Shown here in pieces: positions 1 to 7,993 of a stretch of DNA of 13,647 bases. The DNA lies in contig CAAGFD010000041.1 in the NCBI GenBank assembly GCA_900769035.1, forward strand, positions 1-13,647. Direction: 5' to 3'. The position numbers were made by a program, and so were the translations under genes. The DNA comes from Bacteroidales bacterium (GTDB lineage Bacteria > Bacteroidota > Bacteroidia > Bacteroidales > Paludibacteraceae). A model generated the notes under the pieces. That model saw only the letters and a program-made list of their open reading frames with translations. It ran no database searches and had not been told where the DNA came from. Every line of letters starts with the position of its first letter. Within the stretch, counting starts at the first letter, position 1.

Positions 1-599
1 GCGGTGCAAGGCTTACTCGCCGGTCCGTAGTGAAGATACTGCAAGGTATTGACAATAAAATCCTATTATTCAAAAACAATCCGGAAGAATTTATTCGAAA
101 TGTAGTTAAAATAATTCGAGAGCAAAAGGCTACTATGATAGTAGAGCATATTTCATATAACCGTATTGCAGGTAAGTACGATAGTAGCATCTTCGTGCCG
201 GAGCGTAAACTAAATATCAATAAGGTTATTGAGGCGCAGAAACACATAACACCTTATATTGTTTTCGATAGCGATGGTGAAAAAGCCTTTGCAGAGGCAC
301 TTGAAGGAGCAACAGAAGTACAAGTATATGCAAAATTACCACGCAAACTAAAAATTCCTACACCGGTAGGCAACTATTCTCCAGACTGGGCGATTGTTTT
401 TAACGACGGTACTGTGCGACACGTATTCTTCGTGGCTGAAACTAAGGGTTCGCTCGACGGAATGGAACTCCGAGGTGTAGAAAAAGCAAAAACAGAATGT
501 GCAAAAAAATTATTCAATCATATTTCTTCTTCTAAAGTGAGATACGGAGTGGTAGATAGATTCGAAACCCTTTATAATCTGATAAATAGTATAGATTAA
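1..599 (+). CDS. Type III restriction endonuclease Res subunit, C-terminal part (5' cut by window edge)
   Basis: This is the C-terminal nuclease end of a type III restriction enzyme Res subunit, which with a Mod methylase translocates on and cuts foreign DNA in the cytoplasm. The frame is open from base 3, so the GTG at 30 is an internal valine codon and not a start; the residues before it (GARLTRRSV) fit the family. A PD-(D/E)xK nuclease core is visible: SPDW with Asp at 384-386, then VAETKG with Glu at 438-440 and Lys at 444-446. The following RGVEKAKTECAKKLF helix is typical of Res C-termini. The helicase motifs and the Mod gene would lie upstream, outside the window. It ends with TAA just before a strong hairpin. 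The family call is by recognition of motifs; whether the full gene is intact cannot be seen. Confidence 0.85.
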   Translation, partial: GARLTRRSVVKILQGIDNKILLFKNNPEEFIRNVVKIIREQKATMIVEHISYNRIAGKYDSSIFVPERKLNINKVIEAQKHITPYIVFDSDGEKAFAEALEGATEVQVYAKLPRKLKIPTPVGNYSPDWAIVFNDGTVRHVFFVAETKGSLDGMELRGVEKAKTECAKKLFNHISSSKVRYGVVDRFETLYNLINSID

Positions 600-616
600 T
601 TCTTCTCTTGAAAATA

Positions 617-674
617 AAGAATCCCGACTCTAAATATATTAGGGTCGGGATTCTTGGTTAAAACAATCTTTTTT
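617..674. terminator. Bidirectional terminator between convergent genes
   Basis: A long hairpin has arms 617-633 and 639-655, the outer 12 bp being perfect (AAGAATCCCGAC), with one G-T wobble further in and a 5-base loop. A T-run (669-674) follows at some distance on the plus strand, and a T-rich stretch (complement of 611-616) follows directly on the minus strand. It sits between the restriction gene and the convergent VWA gene and probably ends both transcripts. Confidence 0.8.
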
Positions 675-724
675 GTATGAAACTTATAAATAATATTGAA
701 TGCTATAATAGTGGGTGGACAATA

Positions 725-2320
725 TTATTTTTTCAGTCCGAAATTGTAGCCGTAAGTAAGGCAGCATTGGGTGCCGTAGCCGGTGGAGATGTCGAGACCG
801 GCAAAGTGACCGTTGACGATGGATGCGCCGATGCGGATGTCGAAGCGGTGCTGTTTGGTGTCAAAGCCTTTTACAGCTCCATATTCATAGCCGATGCCGA
901 GGATGAAGGCACTGCCACCTGAACTGTAGTTGCCAATAGTGATAAGCGGTCCGATTTTAAAGCCCGGATTATAGCAGTTTGGTGTGGTTTTAATACCATG
1001 AAAGCCGTTGTAATAGATGAAGTAGCCACCCACACTGAAGTCTTTGGTGATAGGGTAGGCATAGTCGATACCGATTTCCAAGTTAAAGAATCCGTAATAT
1101 TTTTTTCCATCTTCCGGAGCGTATTTATCTTGAATTACTCCACCGCCGATGCCCACGATAGGTGCTATATAGTGGCGTAGAGCTACGTGCTTCACTTCTG
1201 TTGCTTCTTCGCTTTTACGGCTTGCCGTTTCCGGTATATTGCCGAGGGTCCAGCACACGCCGCCTTCATGGGTAAGAGGTGCCGTACAAGAGAGGTTTTG
1301 CCAGCGCTGTGTGAGCCCGTTGGCTATCTCTTGGAACGTGGCTTCGAGCTCCACCATATTCTCTAAGTATTTGAATTCTCCCTCGTTATCCTCCGGAATG
1401 AGTCCTTCCAAATTACTCTTGAAATCTGCCACTTGTGCCTCGCTCTTAATGTCTATTCCGCGAGCTCCGATAACGTAAGTCTCTATGGTTTGATTTTTTA
1501 TCTTAGTGCTGTTCAGGGTGTTTTTTATGTCGTTATAAGCTTGGTTGTAAGTGAATATCTTGCGCTCCGGATATCGAGTGGCATTGTCGATACCGTCGGT
1601 GAATGCCAATAAGCAAGAGCCCTCGTAGTTTGCGTCGGGTATTTTTTTGAAGTTTTTATCTACATAGTTGTTGAGCATTGTAGTGGCTTTATCCATCGCA
1701 TAGTAGAGGGCGGTGGCGTTATCCGGCTGCAGGTTGTTGATAAAGGTGATGATTTCCGTCATCGTCTTTGAGTTCAGCGGGCGGATATCACACACCTGAG
1801 TCTTCTCGATAGAAGAGAAACCGATAACACCGATATGCACGAATTCCGAGTTGGAGGCATAGATGAGCTTTTCGATAAAAGATTTGGCTCCGGCTTTTAC
1901 ACGTACGAAGTCGTCGCCGAGAGAGTTGGAGCAGTCGAGTACGAGCATGATGGTGATGTTCTTGTTCAATTTTTGCTCGGTGATACCGTTTCCGCTCTCT
2001 TCGTCGGTCATCCAATTGCCGTATTTATCTTGTCGCCACAGCTGCAATCTTTTGTCGATAAGGTCGATTTCGGGCTCTGCCGTGATTTGGTCGAATACGA
2101 AAACGGCTTTCTCTTTTTGCTCCGTTCCTTTGATTATTTCTCCGGAATTTTTAAAACTGAAACCCTTGGTCTCTATATTGTGTAAGGTTACCTCGCCCGT
2201 CGAAGGGTTGATTTCCGTAGTTCCTTTGATGTAATAAGGGCAGTTTAGAGGGTTGACTACTTTCTGTGCGCTTATTGCTATGCAACAAATAGTTAGCGTA
2301 AGTAATAATAATCGTTTCAT
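725..2320 (-). CDS. Secreted von Willebrand A domain protein with C-terminal beta-barrel-like region
   Basis: This is a 531-residue exported protein. Residues 1-19 are a Sec signal peptide ending in ISAQ. A VWA domain spans about 121-340 with a complete metal-binding (MIDAS) set: DCSNS at 129-133 (DxSxS), Thr203 in NAT, and Asp242 in FTDGID, so it should bind a divalent cation and a protein partner. From about 381 to the end the sequence changes to alternating Gly/aromatic strands (for example VGIGGGV, FFNLEIGIDYAY, FSVGGYFIYY, FILGIGYEYGA), like a small outer-membrane beta-barrel. There is no T9SS sorting domain. Nine cysteines lie after the signal peptide, so disulfides are possible. It is transcribed divergently from the wall-enzyme operon, sharing an approximately 210-base intergenic region. 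The VWA call is firm; the barrel is inferred from strand pattern, and the ligand is unknown. Confidence 0.8.
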   Translation of the reverse strand: MKRLLLLTLTICCIAISAQKVVNPLNCPYYIKGTTEINPSTGEVTLHNIETKGFSFKNSGEIIKGTEQKEKAVFVFDQITAEPEIDLIDKRLQLWRQDKYGNWMTDEESGNGITEQKLNKNITIMLVLDCSNSLGDDFVRVKAGAKSFIEKLIYASNSEFVHIGVIGFSSIEKTQVCDIRPLNSKTMTEIITFINNLQPDNATALYYAMDKATTMLNNYVDKNFKKIPDANYEGSCLLAFTDGIDNATRYPERKIFTYNQAYNDIKNTLNSTKIKNQTIETYVIGARGIDIKSEAQVADFKSNLEGLIPEDNEGEFKYLENMVELEATFQEIANGLTQRWQNLSCTAPLTHEGGVCWTLGNIPETASRKSEEATEVKHVALRHYIAPIVGIGGGVIQDKYAPEDGKKYYGFFNLEIGIDYAYPITKDFSVGGYFIYYNGFHGIKTTPNCYNPGFKIGPLITIGNYSSGGSAFILGIGYEYGAVKGFDTKQHRFDIRIGASIVNGHFAGLDISTGYGTQCCLTYGYNFGLKK

Positions 2321-2349
2321 ATTGCTGTCTGTGTTGTTTTCTATCTGTG

Positions 2350-2379
2350 ATAGTATTAATTATTTACCATTAATACTAT
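2350..2379 (-). repeat. Perfect 11-bp inverted repeat in the leader of the VWA gene
   Basis: ATAGTATTAAT at 2350-2360 is repeated in inverted form at 2369-2379 around the 8-base spacer TATTTACC. It lies between the VWA gene start and its candidate promoter box, so it would be in the 5' untranslated RNA. It could be an mRNA hairpin or a repressor operator; it has no T-tract and is not a typical terminator. Confidence 0.6.
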
Positions 2380-2417
2380 ATGATATAAACGTTTGTGTAT
2401 CGTTTGTTATTATTTTG

Positions 2418-2425
2418 CAAAGGTA
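2418..2425 (-). promoter_or_regulatory. Candidate Bacteroides-type -7 box for the VWA gene
   Basis: On the minus strand this reads TACCTTTG, an exact match to the Bacteroidetes -7 consensus TAnnTTTG. No clear TTTG -33 box is seen at the usual spacing. Transcription starting just beyond it would give a leader of roughly 90 bases before the VWA start codon. Confidence 0.5.
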
Positions 2426-2483
2426 TGAAATTATTTTTATTTATTAATGTGGTGGAAAAAAAGTATTGTAAGTAAAATTTTTG

Positions 2484-2491
2484 TACCTTTG
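2484..2491 (+). promoter_or_regulatory. Candidate Bacteroides-type -7 box for the wall-enzyme operon
   Basis: TACCTTTG matches the Bacteroidetes -7 consensus exactly and lies 40 bases before the ATG of the first operon gene. A TTG at 2466-2468 is the only nearby -33 candidate, but its spacing (15 bases) is shorter than the usual roughly 20. It faces away from an identical box on the other strand about 60 bases off, so both promoters could share control. Confidence 0.55.
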
Positions 2492-2531
2492 TATGTTGAT
2501 ATTTTATATGACGACATAAATTATAATTGAT

Positions 2532-4958
2532 ATGAAAAAGTTTACTTTTGCTTTTATTTTGATTCTATGCAGTATTTTTGTCTCTGCACAAGATACGATT
2601 ACGCTTAATAATGGAGTGTATCGCATAGATACGTTGGCGTTTTACCCTATTGGCCCCGGCTCTACCTATACTGCGTTGCAACTTACTCGTACTACGGGTG
2701 GTTTGTTGCACGTCTATTTCAGTAAGGTATGTCGCACCAATCCTTATGTTTCTTTTGAGGTTACCATGGGTCGTGACTCTATTTTATTGGGTGAGACGGT
2801 TTCTTCACAAGCGAATCGCCACAGCAAACCGGGGCATAGATTGTTTACCGGCACTAATGGAGATTTTTATCTCACTTCCGGCGATGTCGGGCTCCCTACT
2901 TCCGCCACCGTTTGTAATGGAGAATTTGCCTATTCACCTAATAATAGCAGAAATGTGATGGCTTTCGACGAAAATAATATGCCGATGCTTGCCGATAGAA
3001 TTACTTTTACAGGCACTGCAGTTAAAGGCGAAAATTCTTATCCCGTAAGCCATGTAAATTATAACAGACTCAGCGATCAGTTGGTAATATATAATCGTTA
3101 TCAAGGTCGTTCTACCAAGACTAATATTTATGGTAATGAGGCTACTATGATGCCTTGCGATGGTGAGGTTTGGAATACAACGGGCACCATACATTGTGTT
3201 GTAACCGGAGTGAATCTCTCTGCAGGTAATACCCCTATTCCTGATGGTGGAGTAGTGCTTTCGGGCCATGGTGCAGCTGCCGATTTTGTGGCTACACTTG
3301 CTGCCGGCGATACGGTAACTATTTCTATGGCTACTATTCTGGATGGTGATACAATCAATGTTTCTAACTCGCTCGGAGGTGATACCCGTCCGTTTATGCT
3401 ATATAATGGTGTGGTAGAGACCAATATAGATAATATCTGGAATGAGAATCACCCTCGTACCGGCTTTGGCTATTCTCAAAGCGGTGATACCGTTATAATG
3501 TGTGTTGTAGATGGTCGCGGAGTATCTATGGGTTGTACTACATATACCCTTGCCGAGATAATGCAGTCGGGTGGTGCTTATGCCGCTATTAACCTTGATG
3601 GAGGCGGTTCTTCTACCCATTATGTTGCACCTTTCGGAGCAATGAACCGCACCAGTGACGGTCCCGAGCGCTCTGTATCAAATGCTCTTTTTGCTGTAAA
3701 TACGGCACCGGATAATGACACTATCGCCGCTATTGCCCCTTATTATCCTAATGTATATCTTCCGAAATACGGAATGTGCGCTCCTCGAATAATGGGATAC
3801 AATAAGTACGGTGCATTGATTAATACCGACGTCACCGGCTACGTACTCTCTTGTGATGACGCCGATGTCGGTCACATAGATAACAATGTATTTGTTGCTT
3901 CAGGAACGAAAAACGGCCATTTCACCGTTAGTTACGGCGATGCACAATGCCCGGTATACGTCATTCAAGATAATGAGGTGGAGATTAAAATAGTGCTCGA
4001 CTCCGTTATCATTGATAAATATCACCCTTATGATGTGGATATTGATGCCGTTATCGGACTTAATTCTCCAAAAGTTTTGAGTAAAGCCCTCTCTTGGGAG
4101 GTGGCAGACCCTACAGTGTGCGAGGTGGTAGATGGTGTGGTACATGCCCTTACCAATGGAGAGACGATGTTAGTGGGCTCGCTCGGAAGTTTCTCCGATA
4201 CTCTTAAAGTTATTGTAGAAAACCCGGCAACCAATATATTGAATGTAGAGAAATGGGATGGCACTACTAATGATGAATGGACGCTTACCTCTTCTGCTAT
4301 CTCTTCTTGGAAAACTACGTTGGTGAGTGCGACCGGAACAGAGGCTGCCCATATCGATTTCAATTATGCTTCCGCTCGATCTCCGTATATTAAACTTGGT
4401 GCTAATTTCCGATTGTTCGGATTGCCGGATAGCATCGGTTTCCGCTTTAATCCTCGCGGTATTGAGCTTTTGGGTGCAATTATTTCTGTCCGCTCGAATA
4501 ATAACAATTTGGCTCAAACATTTATTTTCGAAAATATAAATGCTAATGCCGAGAATGAGTTGGTAGTTAAAGTATCCGATATAAAAGAATATGGCAGCTT
4601 TGCTATTTATCCTCTTTTTGTAGAGGGTATTCGCCTTAATATCAATTCTGAAAGTTTAACAGAAGGTAACGGTTATTCTGTTATTATCAACGGATTATAT
4701 CTCTATTATGGTAATGTAGTGGTAACGGTTACCGATTTTGCTACCGATACACAACTCGATATTTATCCAAATCCGGCTACCGAATTTATCTATCTGCCTA
4801 ATGAGTGTGCCGGTGAGCGTTATTCTATTGTAGATATCGAGGGCAGACTTGTAAGTTCCGGTGTATTGTCCGATAATTATATCAATATTTCCGGCTTTGC
4901 AAAAGGTATGTATATCATAAATGTGAATAATAAGAGTAGTAAAATTATTATAAAATAA
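2532..4958 (+). CDS. Secreted phosphodiester glycosidase (NAGPA/DUF2233 family) with T9SS sorting domain, paralogue 1
   Basis: This is an 808-residue surface or secreted enzyme. Residues 1-20 are a signal peptide ending in VSAQ. The catalytic NAGPA-like domain covers about 30-393 and shows the family landmarks NGDFY (109-113), HPRTGFG (307-313), a VVDGRG strand and NLDGGGSST (354-362). The animal enzyme of this family hydrolyses GlcNAc-1-phosphodiesters. Two Ig-like modules (about 401-478 and 483-563) follow, then a beta-sandwich-like module (about 570-735) with ARSPYIKL and GLPDSI motifs shared with the next gene. The end, 742-808, is a type A T9SS C-terminal domain (IYPNPATE, then DIEGRL, KGMYIINV and final KIIIK), which directs export across the outer membrane. 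It is the first gene of a four-gene operon, 2 bases from the next. The natural substrate is unknown. Confidence 0.9.
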   Translation: MKKFTFAFILILCSIFVSAQDTITLNNGVYRIDTLAFYPIGPGSTYTALQLTRTTGGLLHVYFSKVCRTNPYVSFEVTMGRDSILLGETVSSQANRHSKPGHRLFTGTNGDFYLTSGDVGLPTSATVCNGEFAYSPNNSRNVMAFDENNMPMLADRITFTGTAVKGENSYPVSHVNYNRLSDQLVIYNRYQGRSTKTNIYGNEATMMPCDGEVWNTTGTIHCVVTGVNLSAGNTPIPDGGVVLSGHGAAADFVATLAAGDTVTISMATILDGDTINVSNSLGGDTRPFMLYNGVVETNIDNIWNENHPRTGFGYSQSGDTVIMCVVDGRGVSMGCTTYTLAEIMQSGGAYAAINLDGGGSSTHYVAPFGAMNRTSDGPERSVSNALFAVNTAPDNDTIAAIAPYYPNVYLPKYGMCAPRIMGYNKYGALINTDVTGYVLSCDDADVGHIDNNVFVASGTKNGHFTVSYGDAQCPVYVIQDNEVEIKIVLDSVIIDKYHPYDVDIDAVIGLNSPKVLSKALSWEVADPTVCEVVDGVVHALTNGETMLVGSLGSFSDTLKVIVENPATNILNVEKWDGTTNDEWTLTSSAISSWKTTLVSATGTEAAHIDFNYASARSPYIKLGANFRLFGLPDSIGFRFNPRGIELLGAIISVRSNNNNLAQTFIFENINANAENELVVKVSDIKEYGSFAIYPLFVEGIRLNINSESLTEGNGYSVIINGLYLYYGNVVVTVTDFATDTQLDIYPNPATEFIYLPNECAGERYSIVDIEGRLVSSGVLSDNYINISGFAKGMYIINVNNKSSKIIIK

Positions 4959-4960
4959 TT

Positions 4961-7417
4961 ATGAAAAGGCTTATTTACAGTGCGATACTATTTATAGTTG
5001 CGGTTAATCTTTATGGTGGTAATTATATTATCAACGGAGTGGCGCGTAATATCGACACTATAGAATATAAAGTTGTGGGACCGGGTACCACCTTTTGTCA
5101 CGGTTTGTTGACCGACGGTCCCGAGCATTTCTATACTCTTACTATAGATTTGCATAATCAATATAATAATATAGAGACGTTTCTCGGTAAAGATTGTGTA
5201 GAGGGTACTGAATTGGTTACCTCGGCTTGTAACAGATATACCCATGAGGGGCATGATGCTTATTGTGGTATTAATTCAGACTTTTTCCTTATTTCTTCCG
5301 GCACTGAACGTCCTCTTGGTTTGCCTCGCGGTGGCAGTATTCAGAACGGAGAGATGCAGGTGGCACCGGACGGTAGCGGTTGGTGGGGGCTTGCAGCTAT
5401 TGATACAAATAAAGTGCCTATTATCAACTACATGTATTTTACCGGCACCGTTACTCTGAATAATGGTAGCTCGTACGTTTTTAAGCGTACCAATGTGCCT
5501 CTTGCTTCATGCAATCTTACTTTTTATAATAAATATGCAGGAGCTGTTACTCGCCCGTATGAGAATAATGCGGGGTACGATACTGTGCCACGTACCGAAG
5601 TGGTAGTGGTGCCCGTTGCCGGGGATAAGTGGGGCGTGAATAAAGACACACGTGTTGTTGTACGCCGTATAGTGAATAATATAGATGGTGGCGAACCTAT
5701 TGCCGACGATGAATCGGTACTCTCCGGAGTGCGTGATGCGGCTACTTTTCTTAATGCCCTCTCGGTAGGTGATGAACTCACAGTGCATATGGAGATGCGT
5801 ACTGTTGACGGTCAATATCCGGGTATCGACCAGCTCGTGGGTGGTAATGCAGTGCTCGTTAAAGACGGTGTGCTCACATCGCGTAATACTACCGACAGCT
5901 ATAATTCTACCGTCTATCCGCGTACCGCTATAGCCTATTCAGCCGATGGCAGATGGCTCTACCTTTTTGTTGCCGATGGTAAAATGGTGGGTGGTTCGGT
6001 AGGTATCACTTGTACCGATATGAGCGGCATCCTCGTCTCTATGGGCGCGGCTTTCGTTGCCGGTCTCGATGGTGGTGGCTCATCAGAAATGGTGGTGCAC
6101 CATAAAATTATTAACCGACCTGCCGATGGCAACGAACGTGCCGTGGGTAACGGTTGGATGGTGGTAAACAGTGCCCCTACCGATTCCGTAATTACTCAAA
6201 TACGTTTCTATGATTATAAGATAGAGGTGCCAAACCTCACACAATATACCCCGGTGATAATGGGCTACAACAGGTATGGTACTCTTATTTGTGACGACGT
6301 TAAAGGGTTTACCCTCTCGGTAGATAATAATGCCGGTACTTGTAGCGGGTCGACATTCAATGCCGGCTCCGTTGCTGTGGATAACGCCGTAATTACCGCT
6401 ACTTATAACGGCATCTCTTGCTCAATGCCACTTAAAGTAATCGCTTCCGACATTAGTTTCCGCCTCGACTCCGTCATTGTCGACCAAGATATTAATTATC
6501 CTATCGAGGTGACTACTCTCTTGAACGGTAAAGAATTCTTTGTAAATCCTGCTATGGTTAATTTTACTGTGCAAGATGCCGATATAGTGACTATAGATGA
6601 AGATGGTCGATTAAATGGTAAAAGCAATGGCAGAACCGAACTTTATTTCGAAGAAAACGGATGTCGCGATACACTCCTCGTTATTTCCGAAATAAACAAC
6701 CATATGATGACGGCAACCGACTTCTCGGATGTTGCCGATAAATGGACGTTGAAAACCTCTTCTACTGCTTGGAATGCCACATGGAATGCTGAAAAGCCTA
6801 ATCGCCTTGAGCTCAACTATTCCATTGCTCGCTCGCCTTATATCAAGCTCTCCGGAAATATGAGATTGTACTCTTTGCCGGATAGCATCAAACTCAATTA
6901 TCGCTCCTCTCTCTATTTCTCGGAAATATATTTTGGATTTAAGGTGCCTACATATCTTACAATTCGTAATGTGAATTTGTACGGAATGCAGAATAATGAA
7001 GAGGTTAACTCGCTTACACTGCTCCCTTCCGACGTCGTTGAGAATGGTGCCGACCTACTCTATTATCCGTTTATCTTGCAGAATCTAAATTTCATGATAG
7101 ATGGCACAAATACTGCTACCGGTAGTCATTACCTCGAATTTATCAGTCTCGACCAATACTACGGTGCGGAGATTGTTACGTCCGTGCCTCTTGGTGATGT
7201 AGAGAAGATATGTATCTATCCAAACCCTGCAAAAGAGGTGATTTACGTACGTACCGATGTAGAGGGCGACTTTATACAAGTGTTTGACATAGAAGGTAAA
7301 ATGCTCCTTTCTACCAAAGCAACCGGCGAGAGTACCGCTGTAAATATCTCGTCATTGAAAGAGGGAGTATACGTGGTGCGTACAACGCGTGCTACGGCAA
7401 AATTTATAGTGAAGTAA
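4961..7417 (+). CDS. Secreted phosphodiester glycosidase (NAGPA/DUF2233 family) with T9SS sorting domain, paralogue 2
   Basis: This 818-residue enzyme has the same domain order as its upstream neighbour: signal peptide (about 1-19), NAGPA-like domain (about 25-404), two Ig-like modules (about 409-570), a beta-sandwich-like module with ARSPYIKL and SLPDSI, and a type A T9SS sorting domain at 749-818 (IYPNPAKE, DIEGKM, EGVYVVRT). Family landmarks are NSDFF (105-109), QLVGGNAVLVKDGV (291-304), YPRTAIAY (319-326) and LDGGGSSE (369-376). It differs from paralogue 1 at motif positions: Ser for Gly in the NGDF motif, Tyr for His before PRT, and Glu for Thr after DGGGSS. The two arose by an old tandem duplication and may prefer different phosphodiester substrates. 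The ATG follows the upstream stop after 2 bases, which suggests coupled translation. Confidence 0.9.
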   Translation: MKRLIYSAILFIVAVNLYGGNYIINGVARNIDTIEYKVVGPGTTFCHGLLTDGPEHFYTLTIDLHNQYNNIETFLGKDCVEGTELVTSACNRYTHEGHDAYCGINSDFFLISSGTERPLGLPRGGSIQNGEMQVAPDGSGWWGLAAIDTNKVPIINYMYFTGTVTLNNGSSYVFKRTNVPLASCNLTFYNKYAGAVTRPYENNAGYDTVPRTEVVVVPVAGDKWGVNKDTRVVVRRIVNNIDGGEPIADDESVLSGVRDAATFLNALSVGDELTVHMEMRTVDGQYPGIDQLVGGNAVLVKDGVLTSRNTTDSYNSTVYPRTAIAYSADGRWLYLFVADGKMVGGSVGITCTDMSGILVSMGAAFVAGLDGGGSSEMVVHHKIINRPADGNERAVGNGWMVVNSAPTDSVITQIRFYDYKIEVPNLTQYTPVIMGYNRYGTLICDDVKGFTLSVDNNAGTCSGSTFNAGSVAVDNAVITATYNGISCSMPLKVIASDISFRLDSVIVDQDINYPIEVTTLLNGKEFFVNPAMVNFTVQDADIVTIDEDGRLNGKSNGRTELYFEENGCRDTLLVISEINNHMMTATDFSDVADKWTLKTSSTAWNATWNAEKPNRLELNYSIARSPYIKLSGNMRLYSLPDSIKLNYRSSLYFSEIYFGFKVPTYLTIRNVNLYGMQNNEEVNSLTLLPSDVVENGADLLYYPFILQNLNFMIDGTNTATGSHYLEFISLDQYYGAEIVTSVPLGDVEKICIYPNPAKEVIYVRTDVEGDFIQVFDIEGKMLLSTKATGESTAVNISSLKEGVYVVRTTRATAKFIVK

Positions 7418-7418
7418 A

Positions 7419-7991
7419 ATGAGAATAATACGTAAGATATTACTGCTGTGCGTGTTGCTGTTTGCCGTTGACGGTATTTATGCGCAACTGTTCAACTCGG
7501 TGACCGTAGTCGAAAGTAAAGCGGCTACAGCACCGCTCGAGTTTAAGTCGACAACGGCGCATAAGGGCGTGTCGATAAGCAGTAAACAGCAATATATAGA
7601 GGTGACGAGGAGGGGGAAGACTCGTAAAATCAACCCTACACCGCCACCCCAAGCTTCTATGTATATCTGGGTGACGCTGTCGCCAAACGGCAAATATATC
7701 TTGTATAACGTACCTTTGAAGGGCACTTTTGTATGCAACTTAAAGGGGAAAATCGTGGCTGAATTGGGGAGATTGAATGCACCCGTTTGGTACGATAACC
7801 GCATCGTTATCGGTATGGATGATTACGATGATGGCAATAACTTCACCAAGTCGGACGTGGTGGCGGTTGATATCCGTTCGCTCGAGCGACAAATTATTAG
7901 TACGAACGTGGTGTCGGTATATCCTTACCCCGAAAAGCCGTTCGTACACTATTTTACAATGGATAAATTAATAACGATTAAGCTTAAATAG
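7419..7991 (+). CDS. Small secreted PD40/TolB-like (WD40-like) protein
   Basis: This is a 190-residue protein with a signal peptide at 1-23 ending in IYAQ. Residues 85-96 (VTLSPNGKYILY) match a PD40/TolB-type propeller strand, followed by a repeat-like stretch KGTFVCNLKGKIVAELG and the motif APVWYDNRIVIGMDD (121-135), which I associate with Bacteroidales proteins labelled WD40-like or TolB-like. The last expected blade (about 160-190, YPYPEKPFVHYFTMDKL) looks degenerate, and there is room for only two or three blades, so it is not a full propeller by itself. It has no T9SS sorting domain or lipobox, so it is probably periplasmic or secreted. It is separated by 1 base from the preceding gene and 2 from the amidase. 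It may be an accessory binding or assembly factor for these enzymes; no catalytic residues are seen. Confidence 0.7.
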   Translation: MRIIRKILLLCVLLFAVDGIYAQLFNSVTVVESKAATAPLEFKSTTAHKGVSISSKQQYIEVTRRGKTRKINPTPPPQASMYIWVTLSPNGKYILYNVPLKGTFVCNLKGKIVAELGRLNAPVWYDNRIVIGMDDYDDGNNFTKSDVVAVDIRSLERQIISTNVVSVYPYPEKPFVHYFTMDKLITIKLK

Positions 7992-7993
7992 AC

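Noticed and set aside
30..32. GTG as the start codon of the first gene
   Set aside because: The frame is open upstream to the window edge and the extra residues fit the Res family, so this is an internal valine of a truncated gene.
688..730. 11-bp AT-only inverted repeat (688-698 with 720-730) overlapping the stop of the VWA gene
   Set aside because: It is almost purely A/T with a 21-base loop and no adjacent T-tract; the much stronger hairpin at 617-655 is the better terminator.
1835..2234. Plus-strand open frames of 116 and 123 codons
   Set aside because: Both are antisense to the well-supported VWA coding sequence and lack any recognisable domain.
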